Part shown: one piece after another, positions 26,663 through 35,798 of the stretch | How the letters are laid out: each line of letters begins with the position of its first letter | Position numbering within the stretch: the first letter of the stretch is position 1 | Assembly (NCBI GenBank): GCA_930980675.1 | Contig: CAKNIU010000001.1 | Location: 79,880-143,879, forward strand | Length of the DNA: 64,000 nt | Reading direction: 5' to 3' | Source of the DNA: an uncultured Clostridium sp. | GTDB lineage: Bacteria > Bacillota_A > Clostridia > TANB77 > CAG-508 | Program-made: the position numbers and the translations under genes | Notes under the pieces: model-generated | Seen by the model: the letters and a program-made list of their open reading frames with translations, nothing else | The model's database searches: none | What the model was told of the DNA's origin: nothing

Positions 26663-28117
26663 ATGATAATAAAAAGAAATCAGGAAAAAAGAAAAAATAG
26701 TAAAAGATTATTAAGAATGATAAAAAAACAGGTGCAAGGTATAACATTAATAGCGTTAGTCGTTACAGTCATTGTTCTTTTAATCCTTGCAGGAGTAGCA
26801 CTAAACTTAACAGTAGGTGATAATGGATTGTTTAAGAGAGCTCAAAATGCAACGGATACTTGGCAAGAGGCAAGTGAAAGAGAAGCAATAGAGTTAGCTG
26901 TAGCAGGAATGCAAATAGGTAGTATGCAGGAAACAGGTATGACAAAAACAGAATTAGAAAATTCATTAAAAGAGCAATTTGGAGATGAAGCAAGTGTAGA
27001 AGATAATGAAGATGGAAGTTTTTTAGTAACAATAGGAGAAAATCAATATTACCTAGGAGAAGACGGAGAAATAATAGATAGTTCAAATATGGTAAAAATA
27101 AGTACAGCAGAAGAATTAAAAGCATTTAGAGATGATGTAAATAGTGGAAATACCTACGAAGGGAAATATGTTTATTTAGCAAATGATATAACACTAGATA
27201 TAAATGAAGAATGGGAGCCAATAGGATATTATTCACAGGACACTGAATCAATAAGAAAAGTTTTAGAAAATGAAAAGAATAAACCATTTTCAGGAATTTT
27301 TGATGGACATGGGCATACAATAAATAATATGCATATAAACACATCAAATATAGTTCAAGGACTATTTGGTTTAGTAATAAATGGAGAAATAAAAAGTATA
27401 AATATTGCAGAAAGCTGTTCGATTAATACAGGCGGAAATTCAGGTAGTGTTGTAGGATATATGTATAATACAGGGAAAATAAGTGGTTGTAAAAATTATG
27501 CTAATTTAAATCAAGTAAATGGTGGCATAGTCGGGAATATTGCAGGTTCAATTACAGTAAGCGATTGCATAAACTATGGAGATATACAAAATGGATCTGG
27601 CGGAATAGTTGGAGGTAGCAATGGAACTGATTGGAAAGAGTTTGCGAATGTTCAACATACTATAATTAATTGTGGAAATTATGGCAATATAAAAAAGGCA
27701 TCATCTAATTATTTGGGAGGTATCGAGGGGTCGTTTAAGGGAGATATATTAAATTGTTTCAATAAAGCTGATGTTACCATGAACTCTTCTAATCCTATTG
27801 TTGGTGGAATTGCAGGCTCAGCAACTGGTTTAGTATGTAATTGCTATTCAATCGGAAATGTTTCTTCACAATCATATTCTGTAGGTGGCATTTGTGGACA
27901 AGGAGCTATAAAAATATCAAATTGTTACAGTATTGGAACAATAACAGGAACATTTTGGACAGGGGATATTCTTGGCTATACTCAGGGAACTACTGTTATA
28001 AATAATTGTTATTCACAAAATGATGTTTTCACATATTTAAATTTAGGAGATGCATATGTAGAAGATACAGAAAATATAAATCAAGGTTATCCAATATTAA
28101 AGTGGCAAAAAAATTAA
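26663..28117 (+). CDS. Prepilin-like secreted protein with GLUG-type repeats
   Basis: 484 residues. The N terminus is basic, followed by QGITLIALVVTVIVLLILAGV (about 33-53): a class III/prepilin-like signal with the peptidase site after Gly, but with Ala where prepilins usually have Glu at +5. A helical region (55-140) precedes a beta-repeat domain (about 150-470) with recurring GGIVG, GGIAGS, GGICG and NCYSxGxV units of GLUG type, as in surface adhesins. It is probably exported and cleaved by the prepilin peptidase at 55843, then displayed or assembled. Its N terminus was placed at the ATG after GGAGGGAG. A gutted relative lies at 25484. Confidence 0.78.
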   Translation: MIIKRNQEKRKNSKRLLRMIKKQVQGITLIALVVTVIVLLILAGVALNLTVGDNGLFKRAQNATDTWQEASEREAIELAVAGMQIGSMQETGMTKTELENSLKEQFGDEASVEDNEDGSFLVTIGENQYYLGEDGEIIDSSNMVKISTAEELKAFRDDVNSGNTYEGKYVYLANDITLDINEEWEPIGYYSQDTESIRKVLENEKNKPFSGIFDGHGHTINNMHINTSNIVQGLFGLVINGEIKSINIAESCSINTGGNSGSVVGYMYNTGKISGCKNYANLNQVNGGIVGNIAGSITVSDCINYGDIQNGSGGIVGGSNGTDWKEFANVQHTIINCGNYGNIKKASSNYLGGIEGSFKGDILNCFNKADVTMNSSNPIVGGIAGSATGLVCNCYSIGNVSSQSYSVGGICGQGAIKISNCYSIGTITGTFWTGDILGYTQGTTVINNCYSQNDVFTYLNLGDAYVEDTENINQGYPILKWQKN

Positions 28118-28211
28118 AATAATTAAATTCAATAAAAACATGTTACTATTTATAGCTTACAGCTCAAAAAGTATGTAATATTAATGTAATTAAAACTTAA
28201 TATAAAATCAC

Positions 28212-28256
28212 AAATACAAGTATGTCATTTTCCGTGAAATACTTGTATTTTTTTAC
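28212..28256 (+). terminator. Terminator after the GLUG protein gene
   Basis: AAATACAAGTAT (28212-28223) pairs with ATACTTGTATTT (28239-28250) and is followed by a long T-rich run. It separates the GLUG gene from the polysaccharide locus. Confidence 0.8.
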
Positions 28257-28382
28257 TTTTTTTGATATATTTAGTTCGTAAAACGAAAAAGTTTTTGGTG
28301 AATATAAAAAATTATGTTTTTCATATTTAGCAAAAGTAACTAAAAAAGAAAAAATTATAAAAGTTAGTTTAGGGAGGCTTAA

Positions 28383-29588
28383 ATGAAAAAAATACTCTTT
28401 TCTGCTTATTCACTAGATGTTGGTGGTATAGAAACAGCACTTGTTACATTGCTAAAATATTTAGTTAAAGATTATGACATTACATTAGTTTTAGAAAAAA
28501 AGCAGGGAATATTTTTAGAAGACTTACCTCAAAAAATAAAAGTCTTAACTTATACTCCATGTAGCATAAAATTTGGCATTATTAGAAAAGCAGTAAATTT
28601 TTTAAAACAATTAAGATTTAAAATAAAATATAAAAATAAATTTGATTTTTCGGCAGATTTTGCCACATATAGCATGCCTGCATCATTTGTTGCAAGAGTG
28701 GCTAGTAAAAATAGTGCTATTTGGATTCATAATAATTATATGAATTTTTACAATGATGATATAAAGCAATACAGAAAATTCTTTAATAGTTTAAAAATAC
28801 AAGATTTTAAGAAAATTGTTTTTGTATCAGATTTGGATAAAAAAGTTTTTATTGCACAATTTCCTGAGTTAATAAAAAATACGGTGGTTTGCAATAATTT
28901 GATAGACTATAAAAGAATACAAAAATTGGCTGATGAAAAAATACCGGATGAAGATTTAGAAAAAATATTCGGTAAAGATTATAAAAATACTATAAAAAAT
29001 GATGCTAGTCAAAATAAAATTATAAAAAATGATGTTAGCCAAAATAAAAATATTAAAAAAGACGATACAAACATATATGAAAATAAAAAAATCCCGATTT
29101 TTATAAATGTTGGTAGACATGATGAAAAACAGAAAAAAATTTCAAGAATTATAGATGCAACTGAAAAATTAAATAAAAATGGATTTAAATTTAAGGTATT
29201 GCTTATTGGTAAAGGTTCAAATACCAAGCAATACGAACAAATAATAAGAGAAAAACATTTAGATAATATTATAATGTTAGGACCTAAAAAAAATCCATAT
29301 CCATATTTTAAATTAAGTGATTGTTTTATACTTTCATCACAGTTTGAGGGGTATCCAGTAGTATTTATAGAATCTCAAATATTAGAGCTTCCAATAATTA
29401 CAACAAATGTTTCAGATAGCAAAAAGGATATTGATGGAAAATTTGGACAAGTTGTGGAAAACTCAGAAAAAGGTGTGTATAGGGGTATGAAAAATTTCTT
29501 GGAAAAGGGTATTAAAATGCAAAAATTTGATCCAAAAAATTTTAATAATGAAATAACTAAAAAAGTAAAAAAAATAATAGAAGATTAA
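28383..29588 (+). CDS. Glycosyltransferase, GT4-like
   Basis: 401 residues with a GT-B fold: N-terminal Rossmann domain with the glycine-rich SLDVGGIETALVTLLK (about 10-25), C-terminal donor-sugar domain with NVGRHDEKQKKISRIIDA (about 241), SSQFEGYPVVFIESQ (about 320; the conserved E-x7-E type active site). It is likely cytoplasmic, adding a sugar from an NDP donor to the growing surface polysaccharide. Residues about 204-228 form an Asn/Lys-rich insert made of a repeated decapeptide (KNDASQNKII, KNDVSQNKNI). RBS GGGAGG precedes the ATG. First gene of the polysaccharide locus. Confidence 0.85.
   Translation: MKKILFSAYSLDVGGIETALVTLLKYLVKDYDITLVLEKKQGIFLEDLPQKIKVLTYTPCSIKFGIIRKAVNFLKQLRFKIKYKNKFDFSADFATYSMPASFVARVASKNSAIWIHNNYMNFYNDDIKQYRKFFNSLKIQDFKKIVFVSDLDKKVFIAQFPELIKNTVVCNNLIDYKRIQKLADEKIPDEDLEKIFGKDYKNTIKNDASQNKIIKNDVSQNKNIKKDDTNIYENKKIPIFINVGRHDEKQKKISRIIDATEKLNKNGFKFKVLLIGKGSNTKQYEQIIREKHLDNIIMLGPKKNPYPYFKLSDCFILSSQFEGYPVVFIESQILELPIITTNVSDSKKDIDGKFGQVVENSEKGVYRGMKNFLEKGIKMQKFDPKNFNNEITKKVKKIIED
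28991..29065 (+). repeat. In-frame 30-bp tandem repeat inside a glycosyltransferase gene
   Basis: TATAAAAAATGATG recurs at 28991 and 29021, then decays into TATTAAAAAAGACG near 29051, giving about 2.5 copies of a 30-base unit. The frame is kept, so it lengthens a loop between the two GT4 domains. Confidence 0.7.
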
Positions 29589-29589
29589 A

Positions 29590-29658
29590 TTGATGTATAA
29601 ATAAAGATGAATTATTGATGCACAAATAAAGATGAATTGCATGAACAAAGATGAATTT
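29590..29658 (+). repeat. 25-bp tandem repeat between glycosyltransferase genes
   Basis: Units of 25 bases starting TTGATG at 29590 and 29615 share AAATAAAGATGAATT; a third, shorter copy follows at 29640. It directly follows a stop codon and ends 26 bases before the next gene. There are no unique spacers, so it is not a CRISPR array. Confidence 0.7.
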
Positions 29659-29684
29659 TAGAAGGGAAACTACACAAAAATAAT

Positions 29685-30806
29685 ATGATTAGTATAATTA
29701 TTACTGCATATAATGCTGAAAAAACTATAGAAAGATGTTTAAATTCAATATTAGACACAAAGTATAATGATTATGAAATTATACTTGTTAATGATGGTTC
29801 TACAGATAATACAGAAAGTGTAATACAGCTTTTTGCATCAGAAAAAATAAAGTATTTTTCAAAAGAAAATACAGGTGTTGCAGATTCAAGAAATTTTGGA
29901 ATTGAAAAAGCAAAAGGAGAGTATATTACTTTTGTAGATAGTGATGATTATGTAGATAACAATTACTTTGAAGATTTAGACAAATATATACAAAATGATG
30001 TAGATATAATTAAAAGAAAAGGCATTATAGTGAGCACTAAAGATGTAAAACAAAAGATAGAAGATACTAATTCAAAGAATAAACAAAAAATAGAAGACAT
30101 TTCATTAAATGACAAACAAAAGGTAGGGGGGATTGCATTAAAAACAGAGCAAAAAATTGAAGGTGCTACATTTGACATAACAACAGGAGAAGAAGCTTTT
30201 AACAAACTATGCTTTACAGATAAATTTTTAGATACACTCTGGTCATATGTTATTAAAAAAAGCTTGTTTACGGATAATAATTTGTTTTTTGAAAATGGTA
30301 AATATCATGAAGATTTTGGTTTGCTACCACTTTTAATCTTAAGAGCAAATAAGGTTACCTCTTTAAATGATTATGTATATTATTATGTGCAAACAGATGG
30401 AAGTATTATGAGAGAAAATAATATAGATAAAACAATAAAAAAGGCAAAAGATGCTCTTTGGCACTATGACAATATTTTAAAAACGATAGAGACTTACAAT
30501 TTAAGTAAGTTTACACAAGAAAATGTAAAAATTTATTTAACAAATGCTATTTTACTTAAAGTAAATGAATTTAAAATACTAAAAAAGAGTAAATCAAATC
30601 AAAAAAGTGAGAGTGTAGATGGAATAGATAACTTTGAAGATGATGAAATACAAACTTTAAAAAGGCAATACTTAAAAGCACAAAATTGGTATATAAAAGA
30701 ACTTAAAAAAAGAAAAATATATAAAAATATTAAAGTAAGAAATATTAAACAACTAATTAAAAAAATTGTATTATTTATAAATATAAAGTGGTATGGTAAT
30801 ATTTAA
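29685..30806 (+). CDS. Glycosyltransferase family 2
   Basis: 373 residues with a GT-A fold. The start MISIIITAYNAEKTIERCL, VNDGSTDN near 39 and the DxD motif in FVDSDDYVDN near 85 define GT2. A catalytic-base segment HEDFGLLPLLILRA lies near 206. The family uses an NDP-sugar and Mn2+/Mg2+ in the cytoplasm. Residues about 121-165 are an inserted run of 11-residue repeats (KQKIEDTNSKN, KQKIEDISLND, KQKVGGIALKT) absent from typical members. The ribosome site is poorly placed (GAAGGG about 17 bases upstream), yet no better start exists. Confidence 0.85.
   Translation: MISIIITAYNAEKTIERCLNSILDTKYNDYEIILVNDGSTDNTESVIQLFASEKIKYFSKENTGVADSRNFGIEKAKGEYITFVDSDDYVDNNYFEDLDKYIQNDVDIIKRKGIIVSTKDVKQKIEDTNSKNKQKIEDISLNDKQKVGGIALKTEQKIEGATFDITTGEEAFNKLCFTDKFLDTLWSYVIKKSLFTDNNLFFENGKYHEDFGLLPLLILRANKVTSLNDYVYYYVQTDGSIMRENNIDKTIKKAKDALWHYDNILKTIETYNLSKFTQENVKIYLTNAILLKVNEFKILKKSKSNQKSESVDGIDNFEDDEIQTLKRQYLKAQNWYIKELKKRKIYKNIKVRNIKQLIKKIVLFINIKWYGNI
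30048..30175 (+). repeat. In-frame 33-bp tandem repeat inside a GT2 gene
   Basis: About 3.5 degenerate copies of a 33-base unit encode KQKIED-x5 repeats. It sits between the DxD half and the acceptor half of the enzyme. Confidence 0.65.
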
Positions 30807-30814
30807 TTATTTAA

Positions 30815-30900
30815 ACTAGTAATAAAATGCGTACCAATAAGAATACTAAATAGCGGTACTAAATAAAATGCATACCAAGAGATTTAATACTAAACAAATT
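30815..30900 (+). repeat. Degenerate ~43-bp direct repeat between glycosyltransferase genes
   Basis: ACTAGTAATAAAATGCGTACCAA-type sequence near 30815 recurs as ACTAAATAAAATGCATACCAA near 30858. Two copies; no coding potential. Confidence 0.5.
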
Positions 30901-30929
30901 TTAAAATATTAAAAGGAGGCAAATCTCAA

Positions 30930-31889
30930 ATGCCTAAAGTTAGCGTGATTGTTCCGGTTTATAATGTGGAAAAATATGTAACTAGATGTTTGACATCGCT
31001 TATAAATCAAACTTTAGATGATATCGAAATAATTGTGGTGAATGATGGTTCAAAAGATAATTCGGAGCAAATAATTAGGGAGTTTAAAAAGGTGCATAAT
31101 AACATAATATATGTAAAAAAAGAAAATGGAGGATTATCTAGCGCAAGAAATTTTGGACTAATTTATGCAACAGGTGAATATGTAGCTTTTTTAGATTCAG
31201 ATGATTATGTAGATAGAAAAACATATCAAAAAATGTATGAAAAAGCAAAAGCTACAAATAGCGATTATGTTGAATGTGACTTTATTTGGCAATATCCTGA
31301 CCATCAAAAAATTGATACAGGCTTCAGATACAAAGATAAAAAAGAAATGTTTGAAAAAATTAGGGTGGTTGCATGGAATAAACTTATAAAAAGAGAGATT
31401 ATTATTAATAATAAATTAGAATTTCCAGTAGGACTTAATTATGAAGATATTGAATTTTCATATAAATTAATTCCATATATAAACAAATTTGCATTTGTAG
31501 AAGAACCACTTATTTATTATGTGCAAAGAGAAAATTCTATAGTAAATAAACAAGATTCTAAAACTAAACAAATCTTTAAAGTACTAGATAATGTTATAGA
31601 GTATTATAAAAAAATAGGTTTATATAGTGAATATGCCACTCAAATAGAATACACTTGTGCAAGACTTTTATTGTGTAGTTCATTAAAACGAATGATACAA
31701 ATTCCTGATAAAGTAACAAGGGAGTTGATATTAACAGAAACATGGCAAAATTTAAATGGCAAGTTTCCGAACTGGAAGCAAAATGTGTTGCTAAAAAAGA
31801 ATAATACGGTAAATGGGATTTTTATGAAAACAATGAATAATACTACTTTTAAAATTTACACAAAGGTGCTGAGATTGGTTTGGAGATAA
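30930..31889 (+). CDS. Glycosyltransferase family 2
   Basis: 319 residues, compact GT2 enzyme. VSVIVPVYNVEKYVTRCLTSL at the start, VVNDGSKDNS near 36, KENGGLSSARNFGL near 64, and the DxD motif FLDSDDYVDR near 90. YEDIEFSYKL near 175 fits the catalytic-base segment. It is closest in style to capsule/teichoic glycosyltransferases (CpsI/EpsJ-like). AAAAGGAGG precedes the ATG. It ends 8 bases before the next start, so the two genes are probably translated together. Confidence 0.88.
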   Translation: MPKVSVIVPVYNVEKYVTRCLTSLINQTLDDIEIIVVNDGSKDNSEQIIREFKKVHNNIIYVKKENGGLSSARNFGLIYATGEYVAFLDSDDYVDRKTYQKMYEKAKATNSDYVECDFIWQYPDHQKIDTGFRYKDKKEMFEKIRVVAWNKLIKREIIINNKLEFPVGLNYEDIEFSYKLIPYINKFAFVEEPLIYYVQRENSIVNKQDSKTKQIFKVLDNVIEYYKKIGLYSEYATQIEYTCARLLLCSSLKRMIQIPDKVTRELILTETWQNLNGKFPNWKQNVLLKKNNTVNGIFMKTMNNTTFKIYTKVLRLVWR

Positions 31890-31897
31890 AAGGAAAA

Positions 31898-33304
31898 ATG
31901 ATTATGACAATAATTAAAAAAATAAAAATAGAATATATCGTATACTTTTACATAATACTTTGTCCAATACTAGATATAGCAAGTTTTTTATTTAGAAACG
32001 CTTTTGATACAAATATATCTATTTCAACATTTTTAAGACCTATTATTCCAATAATTCTTGGAATATACATATTTATAAAGGTAAATAAAAAGCATAAATT
32101 AATTTTAGCTGGTATTGCTTCTATTTATGTAGCATATGGAGCAATTCACTTACTTGTAACTAAAAATTTTTTAACAGGATGCTCTTATGGTGGAGTTATT
32201 CAAGAGCTACAGTATGTAGTTAATTATACTTTTTTGGTGTTCAATTTGGTTGTATTTTACTATGTTTTTAGAAATAATACTAAAATTAAAAATTTAAGAC
32301 TCGCCATTTTAGTTATGTGTGCCATTTACATTGCAAGTATTTATTTAGCAATACTTACAGGAACGTCGTCATATACATACCCTCAAGAAAAAATAGGGTA
32401 TAAAGGTTGGATTGAATCTGGAAATAGCTTAGGTGCAATATTATGCATTTCTACGTTTATAATACTACCTCTAATAAAAGATAAAAAATATAGAATACCA
32501 ACAATAATTATTCTTTTACTAGTTGGAGTATACTTAGTGGCATTAATAGGAACAAGAGTAGGATTACTAGGATTTTTCTTAGCAATAGCAGTATTTATAG
32601 CTATAGAAGTATTGTTTTGTAAAAACAAAGTTGCAATAATTGGATTTGTTATATTAGCTGTGGGAGTAATAACAGTTGGACTAGTTGGCTCAAACACTTT
32701 AAAAAGAAGAAGTCAAATGAATGAATCACAATATACAATTATAGATGAGGCAACAGGTGAAGTTGGGAATATGACAGGCGATATGCTTAAAATAAAAAAT
32801 AGTATTTTAAATGGAACTTTAGAAGAAGGATTTATGTCAGATGCACAGCAAAAAGCAGTTCTTGATTTATATGATTTTGCCAAAGAACACAATTTGGCAG
32901 GAAACGATACAAGAACACAACAATTAATTTACAATTTTTATTTAGTATTAGAACAAAAAAGCATACTTGGCATAATTTTTGGAAATGGTTTTGAAACTAA
33001 TTTTAGAGAAATGATTATGGAAAATGAACTTGCAAGTTTGCTATTTAACTTTGGAATTGTTGGATTTGCATTGTATGCCGGTCCATTTTTAGCCATTCTT
33101 ATCTATTCTTTAATAGATGTAATTAAAAAGCTAAAAGCAAAACAAAAATTAGAAACTTCATATTTAATGGCGATTGCAGGGCTAGTACTAATATTTGCAT
33201 TATCATATTTATCTGGATACATATTCTTTAATTCATCATTAATTGCAGTAATATCAGTGCTTGCAATTATAATAAGCTCTAATAGATATGCTGAAATGCT
33301 CTGA
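31898..33304 (+). CDS. O-antigen ligase/polymerase-like membrane protein
   Basis: About 468 residues with some eleven transmembrane helices and a large extracytoplasmic loop (about 270-360). GTRVGLLGFFLAIAVF in a middle helix and NGFETNFREMIMENELASLLFNFGIVGF after the loop are typical of the Wzy_C/WaaL ('O-antigen ligase family') superfamily, which joins lipid-linked glycans to one another or to an acceptor. The start is set at the ATG at 31898; a TTG at 31880 lies within the upstream gene. Whether it polymerises or ligates is not decidable. Having both this and an ABC exporter in one locus is notable. Confidence 0.72.
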   Translation: MIMTIIKKIKIEYIVYFYIILCPILDIASFLFRNAFDTNISISTFLRPIIPIILGIYIFIKVNKKHKLILAGIASIYVAYGAIHLLVTKNFLTGCSYGGVIQELQYVVNYTFLVFNLVVFYYVFRNNTKIKNLRLAILVMCAIYIASIYLAILTGTSSYTYPQEKIGYKGWIESGNSLGAILCISTFIILPLIKDKKYRIPTIIILLLVGVYLVALIGTRVGLLGFFLAIAVFIAIEVLFCKNKVAIIGFVILAVGVITVGLVGSNTLKRRSQMNESQYTIIDEATGEVGNMTGDMLKIKNSILNGTLEEGFMSDAQQKAVLDLYDFAKEHNLAGNDTRTQQLIYNFYLVLEQKSILGIIFGNGFETNFREMIMENELASLLFNFGIVGFALYAGPFLAILIYSLIDVIKKLKAKQKLETSYLMAIAGLVLIFALSYLSGYIFFNSSLIAVISVLAIIISSNRYAEML

Positions 33305-33345
33305 AACATATATTTAAACGAAAAATATAAAAAAGAGGTGATAAT

Positions 33346-34629
33346 TTGAAAAAAATAATATTTGGAATAACTAGTTTAACTATAGGAGGTGCTGAGAGAG
33401 TGCTTGTTGACTTAGCAAATAGACTTTCAAGTGAATATAGTGTAACTATTTTTACAATTTATGATGGTGGGGAGCTAAAAAATGAGCTTAATTCAAATAT
33501 TAAGAAAATTGCTTTGTATAGAAAGCAATATAAAGAACTTTCAAAAATTGAGAAATTAAAAGCATCACTAAAATTAATATTTTATAAAAAGAAAATATAT
33601 GAAGCAATAATGAAAAGAGGCTATGATGCAGAAATAGCTTTTTTAGAAGGTCCTATTACAAGGCTTTTTGCTACAAGTACCAAAAAAGATAAAATACTTG
33701 AACATACAAAAAATAAAGAAAATGAAAGTAGAATTATTGAAGAACAGACTAATACAAAAATAGCATGGATTCACAATGATATTTCAAAAGTTTATGGAAA
33801 TGGTATAAAGGCTAAAATAAAAAAATGGGCTGACGGAATAGCTTACAAAAAATATGATAAACTTATATTTGTAAGTGAAGAAAATAAGCAAGATTTTAAT
33901 AAGGAATACAAATGGGCAAATGAGTCTAATGAAGAGATAATTCGTAATTATATAGATTATAAAAAAGTATTGCAAAAAGCAGATGAAAAGGTGGAATTGC
34001 CTTTTGATAACAAAGAAATAAATTTACTTACAGTATGTAGGCTTGTGGAGCAAAAGGCATTAGACAGATTTATAAAAGTATGCAAAGAACTTGAAAACAA
34101 AGGAATTCACGTAAAAGTTTATGTTGTAGGAGACGGATCACAGAGATATAATTTGCAAAAACAGATAGATTCTGAAGGGCTAACAAATAGATTTATTTTG
34201 TTAGGTCAAAAAGAAAATCCATATCCATACATAAAATATTGTGATTATTTTTGCCTTTTATCCTATTATGAAGGATATGGTATGGTACTAGAAGAAGCAA
34301 AAATATTAAATAAACCTATTATTTTAACAAATACAGCAGCTAAAGAATGTGCAAAGGGTTATGATAAGGCATTAGTTCTTGATAATAATTTTAAAGGGAT
34401 AGTAAATGGATTAGAAAAAGAGCTAAAAAGTGATAATGTTAAATATTTAGAAAGTAATTTTAATAAAAATAATGCCCAAAACGGCAAAACTAATGAAAAT
34501 TTTATAACAAATGCCAAAGATGGTAAAGTTAATGAAAATTCTATAACAAATAGTAAAGAAAACTTAACGCAAAATACAAATGAAGAAGTACAAGAACAAA
34601 TCATAAGAAAAATAAAAAATATACTTTAA
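33346..34629 (+). CDS. Glycosyltransferase, GT4-like
   Basis: 427 residues, GT-B fold. It starts with TTG, supported by GAGGTG 6 bases upstream and by the family-typical KKIIFGITSLTIGGAERVLVDLAN. The donor domain shows TVCRLVEQKALDRFIKVC near 229 and SYYEGYGMVLEEAKIL near 308 (EGYG plus the E-x7-E type pair). A poorly conserved stretch at about 118-142 and a repeated tail (about 375-405; units NGKTNENFITNAK, DGKVNENSITNSK) are not part of the fold. It probably adds a hexose to the wall polysaccharide in the cytoplasm. Confidence 0.85.
   Translation: MKKIIFGITSLTIGGAERVLVDLANRLSSEYSVTIFTIYDGGELKNELNSNIKKIALYRKQYKELSKIEKLKASLKLIFYKKKIYEAIMKRGYDAEIAFLEGPITRLFATSTKKDKILEHTKNKENESRIIEEQTNTKIAWIHNDISKVYGNGIKAKIKKWADGIAYKKYDKLIFVSEENKQDFNKEYKWANESNEEIIRNYIDYKKVLQKADEKVELPFDNKEINLLTVCRLVEQKALDRFIKVCKELENKGIHVKVYVVGDGSQRYNLQKQIDSEGLTNRFILLGQKENPYPYIKYCDYFCLLSYYEGYGMVLEEAKILNKPIILTNTAAKECAKGYDKALVLDNNFKGIVNGLEKELKSDNVKYLESNFNKNNAQNGKTNENFITNAKDGKVNENSITNSKENLTQNTNEEVQEQIIRKIKNIL
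34480..34563 (+). repeat. In-frame 39-bp tandem repeat inside a GT4 gene
   Basis: About two copies of a 39-base unit encode GKTNENFITNAKD and GKVNENSITNSKE, near the C terminus of the enzyme. Confidence 0.65.
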
Positions 34630-34730
34630 AACATATATTGATGCTAATAATAAAAGTCAAAAATATAATTGTAACTCAAATATTAAATAAGTAAAAATAA
34701 AGTATATGAAAAGAAATTTAGGAGAAAAGA

Positions 34731-35687
34731 ATGAAAATATCAATACTTACACCAGCGTACAATAGAGGGGATAAATTAAATAAATTATATACAAGTTTAC
34801 TAGTAAATAATAATTCAAATGTGGAAATAGAATGGTTGGTGATGGACGATGGTTCCACAGATAAAACTAGATATATAGTAACAAATTTTATAAAACAAAA
34901 TATAATAGACATAAAATATTATTATCAAGAAAATGCGGGTAAAATGGCAGCATTAAATAATTTAGTCAAATATGCAACAGGAGATGTAATAATAGAATGT
35001 GACTCAGATGATTATTTTACAGTCGGAGCTTTTGATACAATTGCCAAATATGAGGACAAGCTAACTGATGAAATATATGCTTTAGTATTTCTTAAATATG
35101 ATCAAAATGGAAACAATATGGGAAATAATTTTCCAGAAAATTTGTATAGAAGTGATATGTTTAGCTTGTATTTTAGAGAAAATATAACAGGAGAAAAAGC
35201 CTTGGTATTTAATAGTAATATACGTAAAAGGTTTGGATACAAGTTAGAAGCGGATGAAAAATTTGTTACAGAGTCAAGAATGTATCATCAAATGGATTTA
35301 GAGTATGATGTTATTTGTATAAATGAGCCAATAATGATATGTGAATATCAAAAAGACGGATATTCAAAAAATATACAAAAAGTATTTAAAGAAAATCCTT
35401 TAGGATATTATGAATACTTTAAAGAAATATTAGAAATGGATTTAACAGGAGTTACACTTAAGAAAAAACTTTATATTTATAAACATTATATTTTGTTTTC
35501 AGTATTAGCCGAAAGGAACCATGCTATAAGAAATGTAACAGGAGTATTAAATAAAATAATTGTGGCAATAATGTGGATACCTGGAGCTATCAAGACTAAA
35601 GCCATGTTTAAGGAAAAAAGACAAAATGACGAAGAAAATAAAATGAATAAGAACAAGAAAAATAATAATAAAATAAAGAATAATTAG
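34731..35687 (+). CDS. Glycosyltransferase family 2
   Basis: 318 residues. MKISILTPAYNRGDKLNKLY at the start, MDDGSTDKT near 38, NAGKMAALNNLV near 67 and the DxD motif ECDSDDYF near 88. RMYHQMDLEYDV near 185 holds the catalytic-base area. The C terminus is a highly charged Lys/Asn/Glu tail (about 295-318). RBS AGGAGAA. Last gene before an internal promoter, so it probably ends the first transcription unit of the locus. Confidence 0.87.
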   Translation: MKISILTPAYNRGDKLNKLYTSLLVNNNSNVEIEWLVMDDGSTDKTRYIVTNFIKQNIIDIKYYYQENAGKMAALNNLVKYATGDVIIECDSDDYFTVGAFDTIAKYEDKLTDEIYALVFLKYDQNGNNMGNNFPENLYRSDMFSLYFRENITGEKALVFNSNIRKRFGYKLEADEKFVTESRMYHQMDLEYDVICINEPIMICEYQKDGYSKNIQKVFKENPLGYYEYFKEILEMDLTGVTLKKKLYIYKHYILFSVLAERNHAIRNVTGVLNKIIVAIMWIPGAIKTKAMFKEKRQNDEENKMNKNKKNNNKIKNN

Positions 35688-35695
35688 CAAAAATT

Positions 35696-35724
35696 TTGAC
35701 AATCATGCTATTTTATACTATTAT
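35696..35724 (+). promoter_or_regulatory. Internal promoter driving the ABC exporter genes
   Basis: A perfect TTGACA (35696-35701), 17-base spacer, TATTAT (35719-35724), right after the preceding stop codon. It predicts a start near 35731 and lets the export genes be expressed separately from the upstream transferases. Confidence 0.75.
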
Positions 35725-35798
35725 ATATGAAGTGAAAATATTTTTATGATAAAAAAGATTATGCAAACAAAAATGGACAAGAAAGGAAATTATTCAAA

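Noticed and set aside
29590..29658. Possible CRISPR array
   Set aside because: Repeats are directly adjacent with no unique spacers, vary in sequence, and have no cas genes nearby.
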